Source: Pseudoalteromonas sp. EB27 (GTDB taxonomy: Bacteria > Pseudomonadota > Gammaproteobacteria > Enterobacterales > Alteromonadaceae). Taken from it: a stretch of DNA of 64,000 bases. Position 1 is the first letter of the stretch. The number at the start of each line of letters is the position of its first letter. The translations under genes and the position numbers were made by a program. The DNA lies in the NCBI RefSeq assembly GCF_001974875.1, contig NZ_MTQD01000005.1:62001-126000 (forward strand). The letters run 5' to 3'. This document shows, one piece after another, positions 44,790 to 52,814 of the stretch. Under the pieces are notes generated by a model. It worked only from the letters and a program-made list of their open reading frames with translations, made no database searches and was not told the origin of the DNA.

Positions 44790-45671
44790 TTAAAGACCTA
44801 GGTCTAAGTCGTTAGTAATGTTGGTAACTACTTCACTTGCAGTGCTAAGTGCTACATCGTTACTAATTTGATCAGTGACCGCTGCACTCACCTGCCCGCT
44901 AACACTTTGCTGTACCGTATTTTGTAAACTGCTAACCGTACTATCTTGCACACTAGCAATTAAAGATTGCTGAACACTGCTTACTACTTCATTACTGGTA
45001 TTAATTGCATCACCTATTTGCAGTGCAGAATTCACTGAGTTTGCAGCCGTATTAGTAATTGCTAATTGGTTTGTAAGCTCACCCGCATTAAGCGCATTTG
45101 TTGCATCAGCTTGTGTTACTGAATCGATTGCGCTGCTGACATTTGAAAGTAAAGAGGCATCGGTTGGTGTATCGGTAGTGCCTGTCTGAGCGGCTTGATC
45201 AGAGGTAAGAGAAAGTAATGACGACTGACTCACAGCAGTCGTTAAATTACCCGCCGATGAGGTTAACTGCGTTGTTGCATCGAGCGCTGTATTGGCTGAG
45301 GTATTGCCTGTGGCATTTAAAGACGATGCCGATGCATTCAATGAGTTATTTAAAGATGAGCTGGCAGATGCAACTAATGAATTTGCAGGCTCTGCGGCCT
45401 CACTACTTTCTTGCGCTGAAGTTTGCGTGTTATTCGCCGTTGAATCTGTGTTTTGCGAGTCATCTGCCGTTACTTGTGTATTGCTAGATGCGTTTGTGTC
45501 ATTGCTACCACTGGCTGTTAAATCATTTTGTGAAAGCGCAATAGATGTAGATGTTTGTTGCTGCGCCGACGTTGACTGAGATATTTCAATATCAGCGGCG
45601 TGCACTGCACCTGTAAAAGTACACACACCGCTTAACATCATTACGCTTACAATTTTATTTAATTTAGTCAT
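44790..45671 (-). CDS. exported Ser/Thr/Ala/Asn-rich low-complexity protein
   Basis: 293 residues with a signal peptide (about 1-25, cleaved near VHA-AD). The mature part is built almost only from Ser, Thr, Ala, Asn, Gln, Leu, Val, Asp and a little Ile, Gly, Glu and Pro. By eye I find no Lys, Arg, His, Cys, Met, Phe, Tyr or Trp after the signal peptide, so it is strongly acidic. The second half has a loose repeating pattern of Gln/Asn/Ser with hydrophobic positions (VSSVQQSLIAS, VSSLQNTVQQSVSG). This resembles secreted fibre or amyloid-type subunits more than an enzyme, but I do not recognise a family. An ECF promoter precedes it and the barrel gene follows. Confidence 0.8.
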   Translation of the reverse strand: MTKLNKIVSVMMLSGVCTFTGAVHAADIEISQSTSAQQQTSTSIALSQNDLTASGSNDTNASSNTQVTADDSQNTDSTANNTQTSAQESSEAAEPANSLVASASSSLNNSLNASASSLNATGNTSANTALDATTQLTSSAGNLTTAVSQSSLLSLTSDQAAQTGTTDTPTDASLLSNVSSAIDSVTQADATNALNAGELTNQLAITNTAANSVNSALQIGDAINTSNEVVSSVQQSLIASVQDSTVSSLQNTVQQSVSGQVSAAVTDQISNDVALSTASEVVTNITNDLDLGL

Positions 45672-45708
45672 TGTTTTGTCCTCTAGTTTGTCGGATTGAC
45701 ATAAAGAA

Positions 45709-45734
45709 GACGATTTACAAAAACACTTTATTCC
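45709..45734 (-). promoter_or_regulatory. ECF-type promoter of the exported protein and barrel genes
   Basis: Minus strand GGAATAAA and CGTC-TTCTTTAT are separated by 14 bases, one more than at the sigma operon promoter. The surrounding bases (AATCGTCTTCTTTAT) are identical in both. Confidence 0.75.
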
Positions 45735-45806
45735 AAAATAAATTAAAAAATTACAATAAAATCACTTATTAACTAAATTTCAAATACTTAAAGGTAAGCC
45801 AATACC

Positions 45807-47969
45807 CTACGGCGTTTGCGTTTCACTATTTTGTATCAGCAATAACAGCTCGGCAGTGGCGGTTGCGTCGGCCAATGCGCGGTGATGGCTGGTTAAATTT
45901 AAATCAAAATGCGCACTAAGGTTACCAAGCGAATACGACTTTAAGCCTTTAAACGCTTTGCGTGATTCAACCACGGTGCACATTTTTGGCATTTTAAAAA
46001 AGTGCCCTGCCATCTCGCACTCTTTTTTAATAAAGCCGTAGTCAAAATTAACGTTATGGGCTACAAAAATACTGCCTGCGAGTATATCTAATAGCGGCTT
46101 AACTATATTGGCAAATACAGGCGCGTTGTAAACCATACTGTCGCTAATACCGGTTAATGACGTAATAAAGCCAGGTATATGGCGCTCGGGGTTAACTAAG
46201 CTTGTCCAAGTATCAATTACTTTACCGTGCTGCACTTTAACAATGCCAATTTCGGTAATTCGGTTGCCGCCTTTTAAGCCGCCCGTGGTTTCTATATCAA
46301 CTACGCTGTAAACACGGTTTGGGTCTACAAACCACTTAACTGCAGCAATGTGTACTGTAAAGCCCACATTTTTTAAATTATCAATAGTTGTAAGTTGGTT
46401 GCGCCTAAGCTTATCGCCTGGGGCTTTTACTTCTTCAAAATGTACTTGGCCATTATTAATAACCATTAAGTCGGGGTAGCCGTCTTTTAGCTGTAAATAA
46501 TGTTTACTCATAGCCGTTAAATGAGTAATTAATGCCTCAAGTGGGCTGTTTAAAATAAGCGCTTCTAGTGGCTCTAATAAATTGCTGCGCCATCTAAATA
46601 ATCCATTGGGCTGATCAAAGTATTGCGCTGCATTTTTGCATACTAAATTAAGTAATGCTTGCGACGTTTGGCACTGAGCTAAGCGCTCGTTTATCTGTGT
46701 TTGCTGCGCTTCATAAAAATTACCAAGCCTTAATACTTGCGGATAAATATCAAACTCATTGCATGGCGGATAAGGCGACTCCACAAATAACTCGTGCCAA
46801 AATACTAAACCAAACAAACTTTGCCAAAGCGTGTTTTCGGTATTAAATACAGCCATACCTTCGCGAGTATAATAATCGTTTACGCCCTGCTCTACTTCAC
46901 CTCGGTACAGTTCATCTATTTCTAGCACGCACTGAGTATCGGCAAGCATGGCACTTAAACGCGAACGTGTTTTTTTATTAAACTTACGCATTAAAAAATC
47001 GTCAGCAAAATACAGTAAATCATCAGTAAGTGGGTTTTCGATAATGGCTTCTAATCGAGCTTTTACCCACTCTTTATTGCCAAGCCTGTATTGCTCTCTT
47101 ATTTGAATTTCTTGTGCTTCGCTATCATCCACGCACCCTTCAAGTAAACTAAAAGCAAGTTCGCTATCAACTGTTTTTAGCTGCCTATAAAGCCTAACTA
47201 ATAGTTTGTTTTTTAATACAACGGCAATTGCACCATGTGCAGCTTGCACTAAAACCTGCGACGCTAAAGCGACGTAATCGCTCTCATCTGTAATATTTTT
47301 AAATGCTAACCGGTAACGGTTTAATAAATAGTTTGATTGCGCTTCGTCAAGTGTTTCAAAACGTGACAAACTCTCGCTGTGTCCTTCGCGCGTAGCGGTT
47401 AAGCCTAAATCTCGCATTACAAAACGGTTTTGATGATTCACATCTCCACTGCTTAGTTTACCTGCAAATAAAAACTCAAAATACTCGTAGTAATCACTGC
47501 GGTTATTAATTACATACTGGCTATAAAGTGGCGCAAGCTCTTGTGGGCGTGCTTTAAAAAACTCACGCGCAATATCCACCAGCGCGCCTTTAGCGGCACT
47601 CTTTTTAAAACTTATTTGCTCACTGTAATTACTTAGCAACTCAACCAAAGAAGGCTTAGTTAAGTGCGCTAAAAGCTGCGAATAATACTGCTCGTTTGGC
47701 TCAAATAAAATATCGGCTTTTTTTAGCGTATAAATAGCCTGATGCGGCGAGGTTATTTCTTCATAATTAAGCGATTGCGCCTGCACTAAATAAGGCTTTC
47801 GCGAGTACACACGCGCCAACATGCATTGGCTTTGCTCATCTAGCTGGTTAATTTTACTAATAAATTCGCTGTGTTTGGGCTCAAGTAAATGCATACATTT
47901 ACTAGTTACAAACTCAATAAGCTCTCTAAAATGCGCTAAATAGTATTTTGCTGGTAATTCTTTTTTCAT
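45807..47969 (-). CDS. FAN1-like VRR-NUC nuclease fused to a DEDDh exonuclease
   Basis: About 720 residues from ATG 47969 (an ATG 39 bases upstream is an alternative). The N-terminal 480 residues are helical and resemble the bacterial FAN1 homologues (KYYLAHFRELIEFV near the start). The VRR-NUC domain follows (about 485-545): GYPDL and HFEEVKAPGDKLRRNQ give the PD-(D/E)xK-type active site. The last 168 residues are a DnaQ-like exonuclease: VVDIETTG (Exo I), AHNVNFDYGF (Exo II) and HHRALADA (Exo III, DEDDh). FAN1 cuts 5' flaps near interstrand crosslinks, and a 3'-5' exonuclease in the same chain could trim the product. Single gene unit. The fusion appears real: one open frame with no stop between domains. 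Confidence 0.85.
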   Translation of the reverse strand: MKKELPAKYYLAHFRELIEFVTSKCMHLLEPKHSEFISKINQLDEQSQCMLARVYSRKPYLVQAQSLNYEEITSPHQAIYTLKKADILFEPNEQYYSQLLAHLTKPSLVELLSNYSEQISFKKSAAKGALVDIAREFFKARPQELAPLYSQYVINNRSDYYEYFEFLFAGKLSSGDVNHQNRFVMRDLGLTATREGHSESLSRFETLDEAQSNYLLNRYRLAFKNITDESDYVALASQVLVQAAHGAIAVVLKNKLLVRLYRQLKTVDSELAFSLLEGCVDDSEAQEIQIREQYRLGNKEWVKARLEAIIENPLTDDLLYFADDFLMRKFNKKTRSRLSAMLADTQCVLEIDELYRGEVEQGVNDYYTREGMAVFNTENTLWQSLFGLVFWHELFVESPYPPCNEFDIYPQVLRLGNFYEAQQTQINERLAQCQTSQALLNLVCKNAAQYFDQPNGLFRWRSNLLEPLEALILNSPLEALITHLTAMSKHYLQLKDGYPDLMVINNGQVHFEEVKAPGDKLRRNQLTTIDNLKNVGFTVHIAAVKWFVDPNRVYSVVDIETTGGLKGGNRITEIGIVKVQHGKVIDTWTSLVNPERHIPGFITSLTGISDSMVYNAPVFANIVKPLLDILAGSIFVAHNVNFDYGFIKKECEMAGHFFKMPKMCTVVESRKAFKGLKSYSLGNLSAHFDLNLTSHHRALADATATAELLLLIQNSETQTP

Positions 47970-48097
47970 AATATCGCCATAACTGTATATAAAAACAGTA
48001 TCTAGCATTTGTGCTTATTATTCAATCTTAAACTTGTAACTAAAACACGCTATAGTGAGCGTATTAAAGCAAATTTATTAAAAATAAAGGACTTACC

Positions 48098-48592
48098 ATG
48101 AGCGCGCACCCATACAATGTTTTATCACTTAATAACGGCGCAAATATTATTTTTACGCCCTGCCCTGGCACAAAAACGCAAAACCTAGCGGATTCAATCA
48201 CCACATTAAAGGCGGCTGGCACTCACATGCTGCTTTCACTTATGCCGCAAAAAGAACTTGAAAAAAACAACGTACAAACAATTAATAGTGAGTGCAATAA
48301 GCACGATATAACGTGGTTTCATTTACCAATAAATGACGACGAAGCACCCAAACAGCCTTTTACATCAAGCTGGAACACCCACAAAACCGACATATTACAG
48401 GCCATACAACACAAACAAACCATTGCCATACATTGTAAAGGCGGCACTGGCCGCACAGGGTTGGTCGCTGCGCTTATTTTAAATTCGGCAGGTTACACAA
48501 AAGAAGAAGTATACAGCCTAGTACAAGGCATTCGCCCTAAAGCACTCACTATAGAATTGCAAAAAGAGTACTTTGAGAATTTTGAGGTGTAA
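48098..48592 (+). CDS. dual-specificity / tyrosine phosphatase of the CDKN3-like type
   Basis: 164 residues. The phosphatase P-loop HCKGGTGRTG gives nucleophile Cys113 and Arg119. The general acid is probably an Asp in PINDDEAP (about 79-84), as in the KAP/CDKN3-like family. No signal peptide is seen, so it is cytosolic. A clear AAAGGA ribosome-binding site precedes the ATG. It is divergent from the FAN1-like gene. The substrate is unknown; a phosphoprotein or phosphonucleoside role is equally possible. Confidence 0.85.
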   Translation: MSAHPYNVLSLNNGANIIFTPCPGTKTQNLADSITTLKAAGTHMLLSLMPQKELEKNNVQTINSECNKHDITWFHLPINDDEAPKQPFTSSWNTHKTDILQAIQHKQTIAIHCKGGTGRTGLVAALILNSAGYTKEEVYSLVQGIRPKALTIELQKEYFENFEV

Positions 48593-48694
48593 GACAGAAA
48601 TTGGGGAGGATTTAGCACTATAAATAGTGCCAATAATTCTATTTATAGCCTGTAATGAATTAGCACTGATAAGATTGATCACTTGTTATGCAAC

Positions 48695-49438
48695 TCATTT
48701 AAACTTTGCCAAGAAATCATTTTTAATACATGCCTTAATACAGAAACTACTATAATTGTTAAAACGCATTAATTGCCAGATGACACCTTGTCCAAAGTCC
48801 AAATAAACTGGTTTTGTTGCTTTAAACCAAACATATCTAGGCCTTTTCCACTCAAAGAGGAAGTGTCCTACATGCGTGGATTTAATTATTCCATCTATTT
48901 TATCTGAGCTATGTATTTCTACTAACTCATTCGGACCTCGATACTCAGAAATAAAAGAATAAACGAAATGAGTTTTATGATTACTTGAATGAATAGATAT
49001 ATCTTCCATTGATTCATGCAGAGGATCAGGAAGCATCGCACTTAATTTTATGTTTTTCGCTAGATTACGACCATTTATTACCCAAATCATATCTCCGTAG
49101 AAATCCTCTCTTGATTTCAACTCAGCTTCAGACATTGGGGAGTTTTGAAATTCAATTACAATATTCTGCTCATTAACAACATCTGCAATATGCTTTTCAC
49201 CACTTTTATCAAAGTATACTATTTCTTGATTATGATCTTCCCAATGATTTTTCCAATCTCGATGCCATTGGGATTCATTATCCCACCAAGGATCACAACT
49301 ACATTTTACCTTGTGCGCCCAATGCCATCTAATTTTTGAACCACACTTTGCTACGGTTGGGCTACCACAATATATACAAACTCCTTTCATCTTAGGCAGA
49401 GGAGCTTGCTTAAATCCGTCAACTAATGAAAATTTCAT
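48695..49438 (-). CDS. CoiA-like protein with a predicted nuclease core
   Basis: 247 residues. An N-terminal zinc-ribbon-like part (CIYCGSPTVAKCGSKIRWHWAHK) is followed by HRDWKNHWEDH, KHIADVVNEQNIVIEFQNSPMSEAELKSREDFY. This combination is that of the CoiA competence-associated family: Asp and Glu-x-Gln form a PD-(D/E)xK-like site. Homologues in other phyla help process incoming DNA during transformation, but stand-alone proteobacterial forms are mostly uncharacterised. ATG 49438 has no ribosome-binding site; a TTG 33 bases upstream is an alternative. The region has an accessory character. Confidence 0.72.
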   Translation of the reverse strand: MKFSLVDGFKQAPLPKMKGVCIYCGSPTVAKCGSKIRWHWAHKVKCSCDPWWDNESQWHRDWKNHWEDHNQEIVYFDKSGEKHIADVVNEQNIVIEFQNSPMSEAELKSREDFYGDMIWVINGRNLAKNIKLSAMLPDPLHESMEDISIHSSNHKTHFVYSFISEYRGPNELVEIHSSDKIDGIIKSTHVGHFLFEWKRPRYVWFKATKPVYLDFGQGVIWQLMRFNNYSSFCIKACIKNDFLAKFK

Positions 49439-49500
49439 AAGTACATAACACTCGGTTGTATAATGCCTCAATCAGCCGCTGCTGGATTGGCTTGTTATAT

Positions 49501-49956
49501 TTATTTAACCAATTCAGGAGCGGGTAAAGTTTTTGTAATACTTTTATTTAGCGAATGATTGTCAAATGCTATAGAAACCATTGAAAGTTTCGCCACCAAT
49601 TTTTCCCCCTTAAATAGAGCTAAATCCGTTCCTAATTCTGCACCATCAAGATCGGAGAGTGGAAAAGTTTTGTCAATTTTTTTCCAGCCAGATAATCCTT
49701 TAAGTAGGATTACTTCACTGTCTATTTTGATTTCGTATTGCCGAAAGCTGAGTACCATCCACCAAGCAAAAATAGATGTTGTAACCAAAGCGAGAATTAA
49801 CGCCAAAAGTTGTTCATTTGGCGATAACGAAGTATTGCTCTCGCTAAGGAATAAAAGAGCGCCAGCATATATTGCAAAGAATCCGATACAGTTAAATGAT
49901 AGTAAAAAAATTGATTTAAAAATGATTTGAAAAACTGAGCTACGAATTACAGACAT
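49501..49956 (-). CDS. membrane protein with two N-terminal helices and a PH-like domain
   Basis: 151 residues: two membrane helices (about 10-33 and 48-68) followed by a beta-rich domain (YEIKIDSEVILLKGLSGWKKIDKTFPLSDLDGAELG) that resembles bacterial PH domains. I do not recognise a named family. It is a separate small gene 62 bases upstream of the CoiA-like gene on the same strand. Confidence 0.6.
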   Translation of the reverse strand: MSVIRSSVFQIIFKSIFLLSFNCIGFFAIYAGALLFLSESNTSLSPNEQLLALILALVTTSIFAWWMVLSFRQYEIKIDSEVILLKGLSGWKKIDKTFPLSDLDGAELGTDLALFKGEKLVAKLSMVSIAFDNHSLNKSITKTLPAPELVK

Positions 49957-50341
49957 GGTATCTCTATAAATATGACAATTTAATCTACGACATTTGACGC
50001 TTTATAAACCGACAAACGACCCTATTTTTTAACGTATTTACCTTATCCACCAAATAGCCAACTGTAAACAATTACTTAATTTCGAACAGATTATGTAATT
50101 GCAGAAACACACCCAAATGGGTGAGATCAGTAATATTGCTACAACAGATACTTCCCATACAACGCACATTGCTTATTGAATTCAGCCTGTGTTATTTAAA
50201 AGGCGGTGACTTAATTTTAAAGCCTTTAAAAACAGCTCAATATATACTCGCCAAACCCTTTATACCTGCACAAATGTATTCAGCCATAGCGCTTTACGAT
50301 ATTATGCTCTTTTATATTTAATTTAACTTTCAGGGCATATA
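49957..50341. other. gene-free stretch before the sugar porter gene
   Basis: 385 bp. The only frame of size (50121-50321, 66 codons) has no ribosome-binding site and no protein-like composition. Promoters of the PH-like gene and the sugar porter must lie here, but I cannot place them with confidence. Confidence 0.4.
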
Positions 50342-51766
50342 ATGACAACGCACACACCGCCTTCCCACTCAGCCAACACAGCTGAAAACACCTCTCTTGT
50401 TTACGTGATTTTTATATCGGCCGTGGCTGCTATTGGTGGCTTTTTATTTGGTTTTGACTCGGGCGTTATTAACGGCACGGTGTCGGCGCTCGGTAATGCA
50501 TTTAATTCTAGCAGTGTGGCTACGGGCTTTAACGTAGCGTCTGTGTTACTTGGCTGTGCCTTAGGTGCACTTGCTGCGGGGCCGCTGGCTGATAAATTTG
50601 GCCGCCGTGCAATTATGATCATCACCGCGATTATTTTTGCCATTAGTGCATTTGGCTCAGGCATTAGCGAAAGCTCTGCGGAGTTTATTTTTTATCGTTT
50701 ATTTGGTGGCTTAGGTATTGGTGCTGCATCGGTATTAGCGCCAGCTTACATTGCTGAGGTTGCGCCACCTGCACTTCGCGGTCGTTTAGCTACATTGCAA
50801 CAACTCGCTATTGTACTGGGCTTGTTTGCTGCGTTTTTAAGTAACTATTTAATTGCTGATGCAGCAGGCAGTGCGCAAAATATTTTAATGCTTGATACAG
50901 CCGCTTGGCGCTGGATGTTTTGGGCTGAGCTTGTGCCTGCAGTGTTGTTTTTAGTCGGTGTATTGTTTATTCCTGAGTCGCCTCGTTATTTAGTGGCACA
51001 AGGTAAAATAGCCGATGCCAAAGCGGTATTTAGTAAAATATCGAACGACAATGTTGATGCGCAAATAAGCGATGTTAAAAGCTCTTTGCATACCGATAAA
51101 ATGCCAAATATTCGTGATTTATTTATTGATGGCAGTAAAAAAGTACACCCAATTGTTTGGGTGGGTGTGGCGCTGAGTGTATTTCAGCAGTTTGTGGGTA
51201 TTAACGTGGTGTTTTATTACGGCTCTGAGCTTTGGCAAGCCGCTGGGTTTGATGAGTCGCAATCGTTATTTATAAATGTATTAGCGGGCACCACTAATAT
51301 TGTATCGACCTTTATTGCCATTGCCCTAGTTGATAAAGTTGGCCGTAAACCACTGTTGCTTGTAGGCAGTATTGGTATGTTTATTAGCTTAAGCGCGCTT
51401 ACTTATATATTTGGTAGCGCAGGCCTTGATGAAGCAGGCAAACTTGCCCTTAGCGATAACATGGGTACTTTTGCACTTATTATGGCTAACTTATTTGTGG
51501 TATTTTTTGGATTAAGTTGGGGCCCCGTTGTGTGGGTGTTATTAGGCGAAATGTTTAATAACCGTATTCGCGGTGCAGCGCTTGCTGTTGCTGCAAGCGC
51601 GCAGTGGATTGCTAACTTTGCCATTACCATGACCTTCCCTATTATGCTGGCTAATATTGGCCTTGCAGGTGCGTACGGCTTTTATGCTTTATCGGCACTT
51701 ATTAGCATATTTTTTGTTGTTAAATACATTAAAGAAACACGTGGTAAAACGCTCGAATCTATGTGA
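50342..51766 (+). CDS. MFS sugar porter (sugar/H+ symporter type)
   Basis: 474 residues with 12 membrane helices of the sugar porter family. Signatures: GFDSGVINGT in helix 1, DKFGRR between helices 2 and 3, PESPRYLV before the central loop, QQFVGINVVFYYGSELW in helix 7, and DKVGRKPLL between helices 8 and 9. Such carriers import hexoses or pentoses with protons. Pseudoalteromonads use related porters for glucose, but this substrate is not fixed. AGGG before the ATG serves as ribosome-binding site. Just behind it lies a decayed 3' gene end, so a partner gene, perhaps a glycosidase, may have been lost. Confidence 0.87.
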   Translation: MTTHTPPSHSANTAENTSLVYVIFISAVAAIGGFLFGFDSGVINGTVSALGNAFNSSSVATGFNVASVLLGCALGALAAGPLADKFGRRAIMIITAIIFAISAFGSGISESSAEFIFYRLFGGLGIGAASVLAPAYIAEVAPPALRGRLATLQQLAIVLGLFAAFLSNYLIADAAGSAQNILMLDTAAWRWMFWAELVPAVLFLVGVLFIPESPRYLVAQGKIADAKAVFSKISNDNVDAQISDVKSSLHTDKMPNIRDLFIDGSKKVHPIVWVGVALSVFQQFVGINVVFYYGSELWQAAGFDESQSLFINVLAGTTNIVSTFIAIALVDKVGRKPLLLVGSIGMFISLSALTYIFGSAGLDEAGKLALSDNMGTFALIMANLFVVFFGLSWGPVVWVLLGEMFNNRIRGAALAVAASAQWIANFAITMTFPIMLANIGLAGAYGFYALSALISIFFVVKYIKETRGKTLESM

Positions 51767-51782
51767 TTTTTAAAAGCGGTGA

Positions 51783-51896
51783 TTTTATTCGCCAGCAAAA
51801 AAAGTAACGGGTGCTAACTACTTAGCGCCTAATCAACAATTATCAATCGAAATGAAACAAACCGGCTTAGGCGTTTCTATTGTTTGGGAAATTTAA
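51783..51896 (+). pseudogene. remnant of a gene 3' end
   Basis: The frame reads 37 residues (FYSPAKKVTGANYLAPNQ..., ending GLGVSIVWEI) to a TAA. It has no start codon or ribosome-binding site and follows an in-frame stop, yet its composition and end look protein-like. It probably remains from a deleted gene of the sugar porter locus. The family is not recognisable. Confidence 0.4.
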
Positions 51897-51898
51897 AA

Positions 51899-52312
51899 AT
51901 GATAACAGAATTCACCCCAGTATCGGCTGCAATAGGCGGTGCATTAATAGGTATAGCGTGTACGTTATTACTGGTTTTATACGGAAAAATTGCGGGCATA
52001 TCAGGCATTGTTAAGTCTGTATTCGCTAAAGCAAATTCAGACTCTCGTTGGCAGTTATACTTTATTTTAGGGTTGTTGTTGGCAGGAGTGGCTGTAAGGG
52101 TATTTGCGCCATCTTTATTAGAAGGCGAATTGCAATTACCGCCTTGGCTTATTGTTGTTGCAGGGCTTTTAGTTGGCGCTGGTACAACGTTAGCTAATGG
52201 GTGTACAAGTGGCCATGGTGTGTGCGGCATGTCGCGCTTTTCTACTCGCTCTTGGGTTGCAACATGCACATTTATGCTTGTCGCCTTCATTACAGCAAAC
52301 CTTGTAGGATAA
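51899..52312 (+). CDS. YeeE/YedE family transporter, first half
   Basis: 137 residues with about four membrane helices. The signature LANGCTSGHGVCGMSRFS, with two cysteines spaced for sulfur relay, is that of YeeE/YedE (TsuA-like) proteins that import thiosulfate or handle sulfide-derived sulfur. The protein is half length; the next gene supplies the other half, as in the paired PmpA/PmpB-type genes. ATG 51899 is preceded by no good ribosome-binding site. It is translated together with the following gene, 3 bases apart. Confidence 0.83.
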   Translation: MITEFTPVSAAIGGALIGIACTLLLVLYGKIAGISGIVKSVFAKANSDSRWQLYFILGLLLAGVAVRVFAPSLLEGELQLPPWLIVVAGLLVGAGTTLANGCTSGHGVCGMSRFSTRSWVATCTFMLVAFITANLVG

Positions 52313-52315
52313 ATA

Positions 52316-52717
52316 ATGAAAGCAATTATGATGGTTGTTATAGGCTTTATATTTGGCTTAGGACTTATTGTTAGCGGGATGACAAACCCCGCTAAAGTGA
52401 TTAACTTTCTTACCTATGGAAACCAATGGGACGGAAGCTTAATTATAGTGATGGCTGTTGCCATGCTAATAATGATGCTGACATGGTTATGGGTTGCAAA
52501 AAAAGAAAAGCCATTTCTTTCAGGAACGTTTAATTTAAGTGATTTAAAAAAAATTGATGCACGCTTAATTATCGGCTCGGTACTTTTTGGTTTAGGCTGG
52601 GGTTTAAGTGGTATATGCCCAGGCCCGGGTTTGGTTCAATTAGTATCTCTTAAAATGGAGTTTTTATTGTTTTTTGCAGCCGTGCTAGGCGGTATGTGGT
52701 TAGCCAAAAAAGTATAA
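52316..52717 (+). CDS. YeeE/YedE family transporter, second half (DUF6691-like)
   Basis: 133 residues with about four membrane helices. GLIVSGMTNPAKVINFL near the start and GWGLSGICPGPGLVQL in the second half match the companion subunit of split YeeE/YedE transporters; the Cys in GICPGP corresponds to the conserved sulfur-site cysteine. AGGATAAATA just before the ATG is a good ribosome-binding site inside the previous gene's end. Without a BigR-type regulator or a sulfurtransferase domain nearby, the substrate remains inference. Confidence 0.83.
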   Translation: MKAIMMVVIGFIFGLGLIVSGMTNPAKVINFLTYGNQWDGSLIIVMAVAMLIMMLTWLWVAKKEKPFLSGTFNLSDLKKIDARLIIGSVLFGLGWGLSGICPGPGLVQLVSLKMEFLLFFAAVLGGMWLAKKV

Positions 52718-52722
52718 TATTT

Positions 52723-52752
52723 GCTGCCGACTAAACTCGGCAGCTACTTTTA
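52723..52752 (+). terminator. intrinsic terminator of the YeeE/YedE pair
   Basis: GCTGCCGA-ctaaac-TCGGCAGC is an 8-bp stem followed by TACTTTTA. Confidence 0.72.
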
Positions 52753-52814
52753 CCCAAACAAAGGTACATAACTTGCTGCAATATATATAAAACTATATTG
52801 AACAGGTTTAAGTT

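Noticed and set aside
50121..50321. 66-codon frame before the sugar porter
   Set aside because: No ribosome-binding site, no recognisable domain and no support from composition.
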